In this document: one piece after another, positions 54,059-62,799 of the stretch | Numbering within the stretch: the stretch's first letter is position 1 | Layout of the letters: each line of letters opens with the position of its first letter | NCBI RefSeq assembly: GCF_013177675.1 | Contig: NZ_CP042652.1 | Span: forward strand, 2,728,001-2,792,000 | Direction: 5' to 3' | DNA length: 64,000 bases | DNA from: Arcobacter acticola | GTDB lineage: Bacteria > Campylobacterota > Campylobacteria > Campylobacterales > Arcobacteraceae | The notes under the pieces: model-generated | Database searches by the model: none | Told to the model about the DNA's origin: nothing | What the model saw: only the letters and a program-made list of their open reading frames with translations | Position numbers and translations under genes: made by a program

Positions 54059-54255
54059 AGTAACCTTTCTCTTATCTCATCTAATCCCGTACCAAAAGGT
54101 TCTGTTTCCATTTTTCCACTTCGATATTCTAATGATCTTTTTTTGATTTCTTCATCTAGTGATTTTTTTACTTCAACGGCATCTTTTGGTAAAGTTTTTA
54201 ACATCTGTTCAAACTGTTCTAAATATTCATCTTTTATAGTTAATTTCATCGTCAT
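54046..54255 (-). CDS. Orphaned antitoxin-like protein
   Basis: A 69-residue protein with a strong AAGGAGGT Shine-Dalgarno before ATG 54253-54255. N-terminal LTIKDEYLEQFEQMLKTLP is followed by an acidic/basic helix and a C-terminal FGTGLDEIRERLL, the kind of tail that neutralises RelE/ParE toxins. Its end overlaps the start of the broken toxin gene. It remains intact, as expected if loss of the toxin came first. Confidence 0.7.
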   Translation of the reverse strand: MTMKLTIKDEYLEQFEQMLKTLPKDAVEVKKSLDEEIKKRSLEYRSGKMETEPFGTGLDEIRERLLSKL

Positions 54256-54381
54256 AACAAGATACCTCCTTGCATTTTATATTTGATTATATCAAAACTA
54301 TTTGTAAAATCTCAAAATATGCGTAACCGCTCTTAGTTTAGTTTCAAGTATTTCCATATCAAAGAAATTATATTTAAAGAT

Positions 54382-54548
54382 TTATTTTAAAAGATTATTT
54401 AGACTCTGTTTTTTTAAAGTTCTATAAATATCAAAATCAATATCTATACTTACTATATTTTTAATATTTTCTTTATTTGCTATATACAGCAAAGTCGCAT
54501 CAGCTAAATACTCTTTCAATCTTTTTTGATTTGCAAATAAGTATTCCT
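54382..54548 (-). pseudogene. C-terminal fragment of a PIN-domain toxin
   Basis: The frame reads YLFANQKRLKEYLADATLLY followed by IANKENIKNIVSIDIDFDIYR and stops at 54382. ADATLLY...IVSIDIDFDIYR is the end of a VapC-like PIN domain (last acidic residues). The N-terminal part is missing: at about 54525-54550 the sequence overlaps in another frame with the DUF1016 C-terminal region, so a recombination joint lies there. Confidence 0.6.
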
Positions 54549-55494
54549 ATGGCTGGGTTGTCATTTTTGTCTTTTATCTCTTCATCAACTGCTGATGTAT
54601 AAAAGCTAAGTTTTCCTGCAAATTCTGGTTTGAACTCTGTGGCTTTTAGCTCTACTACCACATAACATTTTAGTTTTATATGATAAAAAAGTAAATCTAT
54701 TCTAAACTCATCACCGCCAACAATTAGCTTGTATTGTCTGCCAACATATGCAAATCCACTTCCCAGTTCAAGTAAAAATTTCGTGATATTGTCTGTTAGG
54801 GCATTTTCTAGCTCTTTTTCTTGATAGCCTTTTGTAAGGCATAAAAATCAAAATTATAAGGGTCTTTTGTGATTTCTTTTGCTAAATCTGATTGAAGAGG
54901 TGGAAGAGTAGCTTCAAAGTTAGTGATGGCTTTGCCGTCTCTTGAATAAAGATTTGTTTCTATTTGATGAATAAGTACATTTCTACTTATTCCATTTTTG
55001 ATTGTGTTTTGTACATAATATAGGGCTTCTTCGATAGTTTTGCATTTTTGAATAATTGCGATATTATGTCCCCAAGGTATCATCAAAATTTGAGCAACAA
55101 CTTGTTGGCTTTTTTCTTCATCAAATTTCGAAACAAATTGTTTCGTATTTTCAATACTACTTTCGCCCACAACTTGTTGGCTTTTTATAGTTTTCAATTC
55201 ACTCACAAGTTGTTGCCAAAATAAAAACCATTGTCTGATATTTTTTATATTTGTATATGAAAAACCTTTTACATCAGGAAATTCTGCAATCAAATCAACA
55301 CTAAGTTGCTGTAAAAACCCACTTCCCCAAGTGCTATTTTTTGCTTTTCAACAATCTCATTTCCTAAATTCCAACAAAATTCTAATAATGTGCTATTTAC
55401 TTGAATTATGCTTTTATTTGAGAACTTTAAAACTTTTGTTTTATTTGGCTTTGCCACTCTTTGTATTCAGATGTGATAATTTAATGGATTTCAT
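54500..55494 (-). pseudogene. Decayed DUF1016 (YhcG-type) PD-(D/E)XK nuclease gene
   Basis: The N-terminal part is still open at 54808-55293 (VKGFSYTNIKNIRQWFLFW, IPWGHNIAIIQKC, DPYNFDF). A shift in a T-run near 54840 leads to the nuclease part in another frame: KGYQEKELENAL, GSGFAYVGRQYKL, GGDEFRIDLLFYH, YVVVELKATEFKPEFAGKL, DNPAIGILIC. Further stops upstream of 55293 break the start (YKEWQSQIKQKF). The C-terminus is cut short at the PIN joint. So the gene is dead by several mutations. Confidence 0.8.
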
Positions 55495-55537
55495 TTTTTA
55501 GCACCTTTGAAGATAGGTAATTGGTTTTTATTTTATC

Positions 55538-55825
55538 TTATTTCCTATAAGAATTTTCCCTAGATTTTACAGCTACGACTAAAATAATTAGTCTATCTTC
55601 TTCTTTTTTATAAATTACTCTATAAGTTCTTAGTTTCAATCTATAAAGTTCTTCATTTAATCCTTGAAGTTTTTTGATTTTGCCAGTTTTTAAAAGTTCT
55701 TGTTCAAATTCAAAAGAGAAATTATTAGTAAACTCTAAAATAGAATCAGTCAAAAATTTTAGATTTGATTTATCTATACGTTTAAAATCATTAACAGCTG
55801 TTTTTTGATAAACAACGCTATACAT
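55538..55825 (-). CDS. RelE/ParE-family toxin
   Basis: A 95-residue protein with the family pattern: YSVVYQKTAVNDFKRIDKSN at the start, KKLQGLNEELYRLKLRTYRVIY in the core and IILVVAVKSRENSYRK at the end. Members cleave mRNA at the ribosome or poison gyrase; the basic core (RLKLRTYRVIY) is like RelE. It starts one base after the antitoxin gene and appears intact. Confidence 0.9.
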   Translation of the reverse strand: MYSVVYQKTAVNDFKRIDKSNLKFLTDSILEFTNNFSFEFEQELLKTGKIKKLQGLNEELYRLKLRTYRVIYKKEEDRLIILVVAVKSRENSYRK

Positions 55826-56047
55826 TTAAATACCAAGTTCTTTTAATAATTCATCATGAGTTATTGTTCCTGTACTATCATTCAATCTTTTTTTAGCAAG
55901 TTGAATATCTTGATAATCCATATACATTTCAAGTGCTTCTGAAACTATCGCTGTTTTTTTCTTACCCATCTCTTTAGACATAGCATCTAAATCTTCTAAT
56001 AATTCTAATGATAAAGTAAAGGTAGTTGGTTTAACTGTTTTATACAT
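55826..56047 (-). CDS. Ribbon-helix-helix antitoxin
   Basis: A 73-residue protein. TTFTLSLELLEDLDAMSKEM and KKTAIVSEALEMYMDY form a ribbon-helix-helix DNA-binding domain; the tail THDELLKELGI would bind the toxin. It precedes the toxin by one base and probably represses its own promoter at 56071-56099. Confidence 0.88.
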   Translation of the reverse strand: MYKTVKPTTFTLSLELLEDLDAMSKEMGKKKTAIVSEALEMYMDYQDIQLAKKRLNDSTGTITHDELLKELGI

Positions 56048-56060
56048 AATAAACTCCTTT

Positions 56061-56099
56061 TATATTGTCTATTATATTGTTTATTATATTTATTGTCAA
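56061..56099 (-). promoter_or_regulatory. Consensus promoter and repeats of the toxin-antitoxin pair
   Basis: On the minus strand TTGACA (56099-56094) is 17 bp from TATAAT (56076-56071), an almost ideal sigma-70 promoter. ACAATA-TAATA units occur three times across it (from 56097, 56084 and 56070), suiting binding by the RHH antitoxin. AAAGGAG follows before the ATG. Confidence 0.8.
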
Positions 56100-56786
56100 C
56101 TAAACATAAATCATCTTTTTAGTCATTCCACCATCTATTACAAAATCACTTCCTGTTATAAAACCTCTATTTTTTAATAGGAATTTTACAGTATCAACTA
56201 TATCATCAGGTGTTCCCACTCGTCCACTTGGGTGTTGTTCATTATCTACTTTTGTTGGAAGATACTCTTCATTTGTATTTATCCATCCTGGGCTTATTGA
56301 GTTTACTTTTACATCTGGACTCAAAGTTATAGCTAATGCATGAGTTAAAGAACTAATTCCTCCTTTTGATGCACTATAAGCTTCAGTTCCTGCTTCACTC
56401 ATTGAAGCTCTTGTTGAAGAGATATTTATAATATGACCTTTTGATTGTTTTAACATAGATGCAAACTCTTTTGAAAGAATATATGGAGCAGTTAGATTTA
56501 TACTTATGATATTTTCCCACTCTTCTAAAGTCTGTTTTTCTAAACTTTTTGATGAAAAAAGTGCTGCATTATTTATTAGAGCATATAGTGAATCTATATT
56601 TGTTTTTATCTTTTCAATAGTTTTTAAAAGTTTACTCTTATCAGATAAATCACACTTATAAAAATCAACTTTATCCATCTTATTTTCAACTATATCAATA
56701 TTTATAATATGATATTTTTTACTTAGTTTTTTTGCCAGTGCTCTACCAATACCATGTGATGCACCTGTTATTATAATATTTTGCAT
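56100..56786 (-). CDS. Short-chain dehydrogenase/reductase
   Basis: A 228-residue SDR with the NAD(P) motif TGASHGIGRAL (6-16), NNAALFS, active-site Ser in INISSTRASM and YSASKGG (Tyr/Lys). The PGWIN motif follows. Substrate unknown. It lies between the TA pair and the transglutaminase-like gene on the same strand as the cob genes. It has no strict link to cobalamin. Confidence 0.9.
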   Translation of the reverse strand: MQNIIITGASHGIGRALAKKLSKKYHIINIDIVENKMDKVDFYKCDLSDKSKLLKTIEKIKTNIDSLYALINNAALFSSKSLEKQTLEEWENIISINLTAPYILSKEFASMLKQSKGHIINISSTRASMSEAGTEAYSASKGGISSLTHALAITLSPDVKVNSISPGWINTNEEYLPTKVDNEQHPSGRVGTPDDIVDTVKFLLKNRGFITGSDFVIDGGMTKKMIYV

Positions 56787-56801
56787 TTTTACTCCAAAAT
56801 T

Positions 56802-57407
56802 CTATTTATATTCTAAACTATTTACTACTAATTTTTTATTTACAAATGGGTCAACAATTGCGCTTATTTCTTCAAATTTATAATTTAAAGGGAAACCTAT
56901 TTTAGAAGCTGTTGCTGTACTTTCTAAGATATAAAAAGGCTTATTATTTACATATAACGCTTTTTTATTTAGTTTTATATTTTCCAAATTTATTATCACA
57001 AAGATATGTTTTGGCACCAAGACAAAATATGCTTCATATCCTCGCACTTTAAGTAATGAAATCAATAGATTTGATTTATCATCACAGTCTCCAAAATTTT
57101 GAGTAACCACTTGTTTTGAATTTCTTGCGACACTTTCATTTATTTTATATGGAATTGCAGTTACAAAATCTAGCATTGATTGAACTTCACAAAGCTTATT
57201 ATCATTACAATTTTTTGTTAGATATGTTGCAAGTTTTATGGTGTAGTCATCAGTTCTTACTTGATTTACATAAGTTGAATCACCAATATCTATAAACTGA
57301 TTTCTAACTATAAAAAATGATGTGATTATCATATAAATCACATAGGCTATAAAAATAGCTGATAAGAAAAAAGAAAAATATTTTATAAAACTATTTTTAA
57401 TTAACAT
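56802..57407 (-). CDS. Membrane-anchored transglutaminase-like protein
   Basis: A 201-residue protein with one N-terminal TM helix (about residues 9-32) and a transglutaminase-like domain. The candidate nucleophile is Cys108 (NFGDCDDKSNLL) and the His is His134 (VPKHIFVI). The domain is outside the cytoplasm by topology. Function unknown; these are often cysteine proteases. It overlaps cobC by seven bases. Confidence 0.8.
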   Translation of the reverse strand: MLIKNSFIKYFSFFLSAIFIAYVIYMIITSFFIVRNQFIDIGDSTYVNQVRTDDYTIKLATYLTKNCNDNKLCEVQSMLDFVTAIPYKINESVARNSKQVVTQNFGDCDDKSNLLISLLKVRGYEAYFVLVPKHIFVIINLENIKLNKKALYVNNKPFYILESTATASKIGFPLNYKFEEISAIVDPFVNKKLVVNSLEYK

Positions 57408-58414
57408 ATCTGTTTTAAGGCCTCACTCAAAATATCATTTGCAGTTGAAGATTTAACTGCAACTCGTACATATTTCTCATCTAGACAATCAAAGTTTGAA
57501 CAATCTCTAACCATTATTTTATATGGTTTTAATTTTTCTTGAAACTCTTTTGCCTTTAATGATGCTAGTTTTATAAGCACATAATTTGCACTACTTTCAA
57601 GTACAACTTCAACTAAATTTGAATTTTTTAAAATATTTTCTAACTCTATTTTATTTTTTATATTTATAGCTTTTGAGATAGATTTAAAAAGTTTATCATC
57701 TAAAGCAGCTTGTAAATAATTTGAATCAAATTGAGATAGTTTCCACATGGGTTCAAATCTTTTTAGTTTTTCAATATTCTCTTTTCTTGAAACCATTGTT
57801 CCAACTCTTATTCCCGCACTTGAATAAAACTTTGTCATTGATTTTAAGATATATAATTTATCATAAGATTTTAGATATTTTATTGCACTTGGCTTATCAC
57901 AAAAATCTAAAAAACTCTCATCAATCAAAATTGTACAAGATTTTTTTATCCATGTTTTCATCAACTCTTCAAGCTCATAATATTTTCCATCAGGAGTTGA
58001 AGGATTTACAAATATCACAAATGAACCCTCTTTTACAGGCGCTGTAATATCATCAAATCTGTTTATAATATCAAGCTCATAGCCAAAATTTAAAGAGGCT
58101 TTTTTATACTCTAAATATGCAGGTGAATAAATTGTGCAAGATTTTAAATCAAGATGTTTAAACAAAGTAAAAATAGCAGAACTTCCACCATTAAACAGCT
58201 CTATTTCAGAACTTTCAACTGCATAATTATCTGCGATTTTTTTATATAATTTATCATAAGTTGGATATGAAGATATATCTAAAGTATTAAAATCAATATT
58301 TATTTGTGGTTTCACAAAATTTATATTTGAAGATAAATCAATTATTTCACTTACCTTGCATCCTAAATCAAATGCGAATTTTTCTATTTGACCACCGTGT
58401 TCAAAAGTTTTCAT
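57401..58414 (-). CDS. cobC: Threonine-phosphate decarboxylase
   Basis: A PLP enzyme of 337 residues that makes aminopropanol phosphate, the linker used by CbiB. Fold-type I features are EHGGQ near the start, LSSNINFVKPQ, ELFNGGSSAIFTLF, FVNPSTPDGKYY, LIDESFLDF and the PLP lysine in LKSMTKFYSSAGIRVG. In family naming this gene is cobC in Pseudomonas and cobD in Salmonella. It overlaps cobS by four bases. Confidence 0.9.
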   Translation of the reverse strand: MKTFEHGGQIEKFAFDLGCKVSEIIDLSSNINFVKPQINIDFNTLDISSYPTYDKLYKKIADNYAVESSEIELFNGGSSAIFTLFKHLDLKSCTIYSPAYLEYKKASLNFGYELDIINRFDDITAPVKEGSFVIFVNPSTPDGKYYELEELMKTWIKKSCTILIDESFLDFCDKPSAIKYLKSYDKLYILKSMTKFYSSAGIRVGTMVSRKENIEKLKRFEPMWKLSQFDSNYLQAALDDKLFKSISKAINIKNKIELENILKNSNLVEVVLESSANYVLIKLASLKAKEFQEKLKPYKIMVRDCSNFDCLDEKYVRVAVKSSTANDILSEALKQIC

Positions 58415-59157
58415 AGTATTATCATAAGTCCTATATTTAAAAGTACAAGTTCAGTGTGTTCAAGAGTAAAACCTAAACAATCACCATTTACAAAGCCAAA
58501 TTTTTTATCCAAAACTTTTAGTATAAAATAAAAACTAAGAAGTGATAAGATAAATAAAAGCAACACATTTGAGCCAATAATAAAAGCAAAAATCAAATAA
58601 ATCAAAGAAAGAATTTTTAAGGTAAAAACACTACCATTTGCAAAAGCCAAAGATAAAAAACTATCCTTACTAAATTTATAATATTCAAGTAAATAAATCA
58701 AGTTTAATCTTGAAAAAATGCAAACTATGAGAAAAAGAGCATATTGTTTTTCATATAAAACATAAGTAATAATTCCAACTTTTAAAAGCACAAAACAAAA
58801 AGCATACAAAGCCCCAATAGCTCCAATAGTTGACTCTTTCATAATCTTATAGACATCTTTTCCACTATAAGAAGCAAACCAAGCATCTACAACATCACAA
58901 ATAGCTTCTGTATGTAAAAATCCATATAAAAATAGATAAATAACAGCAACCACAAAAGATGAATAAAGTGGATTAAAAAATTCATTTAAAAATAGATTTA
59001 AGGCTATTACAATTAATCCTAAAATAGCTCCAACTAAAGGAAGAAAAAACAGAGTATATTTATAAGTTTCTTCTTTTATTTCCATATTTTTTACAAATAC
59101 AGGAATAATAGAGAAGTATGAAAGTGCAAAATAAAATGCGTTTAATATCTGTTTCAT
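58411..59157 (-). CDS. cobS: Adenosylcobinamide-GDP ribazoletransferase
   Basis: A 248-residue membrane enzyme that joins adenosylcobinamide-GDP and alpha-ribazole phosphate. The motifs ALSYFSIIPV, FLHTEAICDVVDAWFASYSGKDVYKIMKE (parts) and STIGAIGALY match CobS, whose DxxDxxxA-like region binds metal. Six or seven TM helices. It overlaps cobU by four bases and cobC by four. Confidence 0.92.
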   Translation of the reverse strand: MKQILNAFYFALSYFSIIPVFVKNMEIKEETYKYTLFFLPLVGAILGLIVIALNLFLNEFFNPLYSSFVVAVIYLFLYGFLHTEAICDVVDAWFASYSGKDVYKIMKESTIGAIGALYAFCFVLLKVGIITYVLYEKQYALFLIVCIFSRLNLIYLLEYYKFSKDSFLSLAFANGSVFTLKILSLIYLIFAFIIGSNVLLLFILSLLSFYFILKVLDKKFGFVNGDCLGFTLEHTELVLLNIGLMIIL

Positions 59158-59651
59158 TTTAGTTTTTTCTCAATTGAATACTTTACTTCATAAACCTCAT
59201 CACAAAGTTTTGCCAACTCTTGCCCTAAAATTCCTGAAAAATCCACAAATCTTCTTGACTCTTTATCAAGTGGTATTACACCACATGAAACATCATTTAA
59301 AATAAATATTATATTTGCATCTATTTTAAAAAGCGCTCTTAACTGCTCTTTTAAAAGTTCTTCTTTTTCTTCTAGATTATTTAAGATCCACATAGAAACA
59401 CAATCTATCAAATAAGTTTTATTTGCTTTTATTACTTTTGTTAAATCATGTGATTCTTCAATAGTTATAAAATCATCTTTTCTCTCAATAATATGTTTAT
59501 TAATTCGCTCAATCATTGAAGAGTCATTATATGTGTTATCATAAGTAGCCACATAATATGGCTTTTCATCTTTTGATAACGCTAATGCTTTTTTGATTCC
59601 AGCATTTGTTTTGCCTGATTTTTGCCCACCAAAATAAAATACTTTTATCAT
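59154..59651 (-). CDS. cobU: Adenosylcobinamide kinase/guanylyltransferase
   Basis: A bifunctional enzyme of 165 residues. P-loop FGGQKSGKTNAGI (residues 7-19), YYVATYDNTYND, the acid pair in TYLIDCVSMWILN and the late VSCGVIPLDKESRRFVD (parts) match CobU. It phosphorylates and guanylylates adenosylcobinamide, feeding CobS. Its gene overlaps both neighbours by four bases. Confidence 0.92.
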   Translation of the reverse strand: MIKVFYFGGQKSGKTNAGIKKALALSKDEKPYYVATYDNTYNDSSMIERINKHIIERKDDFITIEESHDLTKVIKANKTYLIDCVSMWILNNLEEKEELLKEQLRALFKIDANIIFILNDVSCGVIPLDKESRRFVDFSGILGQELAKLCDEVYEVKYSIEKKLK

Positions 59652-60247
59652 AATTCTAAAAAGCCTTTAATTCCAGTAAATACAATTTGAGCAGAAAGGG
59701 CAGCTAAAAAAAGTCCTGTTATTTTTGAAATAACCAAAAGACCTTGCTTTCCCATTAATCTTTCAAAAACACTTGAAGTATAAAGCATAACTCCTATAAC
59801 TAAAACGGCACAAACTAAAGCTAAACTTCCCATTAACATAGAAGAAGTATTTTCAAAAGTGGCACCCATTACAAGTAAAATACCTATAGTTCCAGGGCCA
59901 ATAGTCACAGGAATAGCAAGGGGAACAACTGCTAATTGTAAGATATCTTTATCCCCTACTTTTGCAGTATCTTTATTTCCTCGAACTAATTCAACTGCTG
60001 TTAAAAATAGTAATGCTCCAGCACCAATTCTAAAAGCATCAAGTGTAATACCAAAAATTTCAAAAATATGTTTTCCAAAAAACAATAATACTAAACTCAT
60101 AACAATAACAGAAGTGGTAACTTTGATAGCTAATGCTTTTCTTTCTTTTGATGTTGCATCGTGAGTAACCGTTAAAAAAACTGACAACACAAAAAATGGT
60201 GTCATAATAAAAAACATTTTTAAAAATGTTGAAATAAAAATTTCCAT
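59648..60247 (-). CDS. MarC-family membrane protein
   Basis: A 199-residue protein with six TM helices in two related halves (FGITLDAFRIGAGALLF and the LAIPVTIGPGTIGILLV segment). The MarC family has no proven function. Its four-base overlap with cobU puts it in the cobalamin transcript, which may be chance or may hint at transport of an intermediate. Confidence 0.88.
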   Translation of the reverse strand: MEIFISTFLKMFFIMTPFFVLSVFLTVTHDATSKERKALAIKVTTSVIVMSLVLLFFGKHIFEIFGITLDAFRIGAGALLFLTAVELVRGNKDTAKVGDKDILQLAVVPLAIPVTIGPGTIGILLVMGATFENTSSMLMGSLALVCAVLVIGVMLYTSSVFERLMGKQGLLVISKITGLFLAALSAQIVFTGIKGFLEL

Positions 60248-60314
60248 AAAAATCCTATAATATATTGTATTTAATAAATAGCTTTTATTCTAGCTACTAT
60301 CTTTTATAAAGCAA

Positions 60315-60968
60315 TTAAAAATATTTTCTAATCTCTTGTGCCCAAAGTTTATAAGCAGTCCCATTTAAATGTAAATCATCAAAGGTAAACTCTTTTTTCA
60401 ACACTTTATTTGGTGCAAAAATTGGATTTAGATTTATAAATGTTATATTATTTTCTTTTGCATATTTTTCTAATCTTTTATCTAAATCTTCAACTTTAAT
60501 ATTAAAATTTCCAGCCCTTCTTTCACCTATAAATAGTGTTGATTGAATATATACTTTGATATTTCTGTCTTGAAAGAATTTTATGATTTTTAAATAGTTA
60601 GAATAAACCTCATCAACTTCTTTTCCTCTCATAATATCATTTACACCAATCATTATAAAAACTTGTTTTATACTTTTATTTATACTATCAAGTCTTTCTA
60701 AAACACCATCTGTTGTATCGCCACTTATTCCTCTGTTTTGTACAAGTGGATTATCTAGTAATTCATCCCATTGTCCTTCGTCTGTGATTGAATCACCTAA
60801 CATTACTGTTGTGTATTTTGTATTTTGAGATAACATTTGAAATTGACTCTTTTTGTGTTTATAGTATGGATCATTTTGTATTTTCCATGCTTCTATCTGT
60901 TTTGGCTGTTTTATATTGCATCCACTTAATAAAAGTGCAAATAAAAATCCTGATAATATTTTTTTCAT
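60315..60968 (-). CDS. SGNH/GDSL hydrolase lipoprotein
   Basis: A 217-residue lipoprotein (LLLSGC, Cys17). SGNH blocks are visible: Ser60 in MLGDSITDEGQW, Gly in NRGISGDTT, Asn in MIGVNDIMRG and Asp/His in FDDLHLNG. It likely hydrolyses esters in the periplasm, for example in envelope or glycan acetyl groups. It lies between marC and cobT on the same strand. Confidence 0.9.
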   Translation of the reverse strand: MKKILSGFLFALLLSGCNIKQPKQIEAWKIQNDPYYKHKKSQFQMLSQNTKYTTVMLGDSITDEGQWDELLDNPLVQNRGISGDTTDGVLERLDSINKSIKQVFIMIGVNDIMRGKEVDEVYSNYLKIIKFFQDRNIKVYIQSTLFIGERRAGNFNIKVEDLDKRLEKYAKENNITFINLNPIFAPNKVLKKEFTFDDLHLNGTAYKLWAQEIRKYF

Positions 60969-60981
60969 TTTTTATCCTATT

Positions 60982-62046
60982 TTATACTAAGAAGCTTTCA
61001 ACTTTTTTTGTAACTTGCTCTTTTGTTAAGCCATTAATTGCACCATAACATAAAGCACCACCACAACCAACTCCTTCTTTTGCTTCACCTTCGTCATAAA
61101 GTTTGAGTGCAGGATGTGAAGACTCTGAAAAGTCAAAATCACTTGCATAAGCATTTATAGGAAAATCCAGTTGCTCTAAAAGTGCTTTTATATTTGAATT
61201 TTCATCTTTATTTATCCATTTAGTTGTACAAAGTGCAAGGTTTGAGCTATCTATCTGCCCATCCATACTTCTTAAAATAGAATTTACAACAAGTAAAACA
61301 GCAGCCATTTGTGTACCACCTGCAAGTATTACTTTTAGATTATTTGCTCTACTTCCTAGTATAAATCCTGCATTAAAAATAATCATATTATCACTTAGAA
61401 AGCCTAATTTCTCAAATAAATCATTTTTTGATTCTACTCTTTTTAAAGCATTTACTATTGTTTCATTTTTTATATCACTTGGATTATTTTTATATGAACT
61501 TGAAAAATATCCTTCACATTCATAACCTAAAGCTAATGCAGTTGCATTTGCCGTTGTAGTTCCTGCTGGTATTGATTCAGCTAATATTACATAATCATCA
61601 TTTGTTTTATAAGATTGACCAAACTCTATTGCTTTTTGAAAAATCTCTAAGGCTTGAATTCTTGCACCATCATCGATTCGTCCACTTGGTTTCATATTAA
61701 AATCATGTATTTTAAAATGACTTATTTGAGGTAATGTTTCTAATCCAAGATTTAAAATCTCAATATTTGAAAAAGCATTTAGTTCATGAACTGCTCTTGT
61801 AATTAAAGCAGGTGTTGGTACACCCTTTGGAGTTTGAGCTATTTGTGGCATTGAACGAACTTGTTTTGTGCATAAAAATTCAGCATCTAAAATAGGAGTC
61901 AAATGTAAAAAGCCAGGAATCCCTGCTTGTGAGATATTTGGAATTTCACAAGTTTTTGTAACACTAGCACTTAATAAAAATGTAGCTTTTTTACCCCTTA
62001 AAAACTCTAAAAAATCCACTTTCCCTAAAATTGTTTCAAAGTTCAT
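60982..62046 (-). CDS. cobT: Nicotinate-nucleotide--dimethylbenzimidazole phosphoribosyltransferase-like protein
   Basis: A 354-residue CobT-type enzyme, which activates the lower-ligand base as alpha-ribazole phosphate. Motifs are ISQAGIPGFLHLTP, MKPSGRIDDGARI, AESIPAGTTTANATALALG, LAGGTQMAAVLLV and a glycine-rich KEGVGCGGALCYGAI. The sequence is closer to the CobT-like/UPF0284 branch than to E. coli CobT, so base preference is uncertain. It is the first gene of the cob run read leftward. Confidence 0.85.
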   Translation of the reverse strand: MNFETILGKVDFLEFLRGKKATFLLSASVTKTCEIPNISQAGIPGFLHLTPILDAEFLCTKQVRSMPQIAQTPKGVPTPALITRAVHELNAFSNIEILNLGLETLPQISHFKIHDFNMKPSGRIDDGARIQALEIFQKAIEFGQSYKTNDDYVILAESIPAGTTTANATALALGYECEGYFSSSYKNNPSDIKNETIVNALKRVESKNDLFEKLGFLSDNMIIFNAGFILGSRANNLKVILAGGTQMAAVLLVVNSILRSMDGQIDSSNLALCTTKWINKDENSNIKALLEQLDFPINAYASDFDFSESSHPALKLYDEGEAKEGVGCGGALCYGAINGLTKEQVTKKVESFLV

Positions 62047-62115
62047 CTAAACCCTTTTTAATTTTTTGCAAAGTATAACAAATCTTATATAAAGCTCTAG
62101 TTTCAAATATTTTTA

Positions 62116-62775
62116 TTAATTAAATTTTCTAACTATGTTTAAGATATATCCCATTCCACCTTGAGAAAGTATTGTATCTTCTGGAAGTTTTTTTCTAAGC
62201 CTTTTGATTAGTGCTCTTATATTATCATTTGTGGTTAAATCACCTTCCCAAACATACTGTTCTATTTGTTCAAAAGTGATAATTTTTTCTAAATTTTTTG
62301 CAAACAAATTAAATACTAGTATCTCTTTTTTTGCAAGTTTGATTTCCTCTTTTTTATCATCTAAAAGTTTTTCTAAATCTAAATTATAGGTATATCCATT
62401 TGGTAGATTTATATCTTTTGAAACTTTTTTACAAAGCTTATCAATTCTAGTTTCAAGTTCATAAATATAAAAAGGTTTTTTTATATACTCATCACAACCT
62501 TTTACATAAGCATCTTTTATAGTTTCTAATTCCACATTTGCACTTATTATAATAGCAGGCGTTGTTTCATCCATAACTCTTAATTCTTTTAATAAACTCA
62601 AACCATCAATTCCTGGAACATTTATATCCAAAATAAAACAATCATATCCATTATGAATAGATTGTAATGCAAGTTTTCCATCTTCAAACCAATCAACCTT
62701 ATAGTTTTTTTCTTCTAAAGCTTCTATAATCAAATTTGAAAGTCGTTTGTTATCTTCTAATAATAATATCTTCAT
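62116..62775 (-). CDS. OmpR-family response regulator
   Basis: A 219-residue regulator with receiver (MKILLLEDNK, Asp50 in FILDINVPGIDG, Lys in YIKKPFYIYEL) and winged-helix domain (LAKKEILVFNLFAKN, NIRALIKRLRKKLP, QGGMGYILNI). It lies 24 bp after the kinase gene and is surely its partner, the only HQW-type kinase in this window with an adjacent regulator. Confidence 0.92.
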   Translation of the reverse strand: MKILLLEDNKRLSNLIIEALEEKNYKVDWFEDGKLALQSIHNGYDCFILDINVPGIDGLSLLKELRVMDETTPAIIISANVELETIKDAYVKGCDEYIKKPFYIYELETRIDKLCKKVSKDINLPNGYTYNLDLEKLLDDKKEEIKLAKKEILVFNLFAKNLEKIITFEQIEQYVWEGDLTTNDNIRALIKRLRKKLPEDTILSQGGMGYILNIVRKFN

Positions 62776-62799
62776 AAACTTACCTATCTTTATATATTT

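Noticed and set aside
46753-62115. Cobalamin riboswitch before the cob genes
   Set aside because: Spaces between the genes are mostly overlaps or under 120 bp, and I see no B12-box or large conserved fold.
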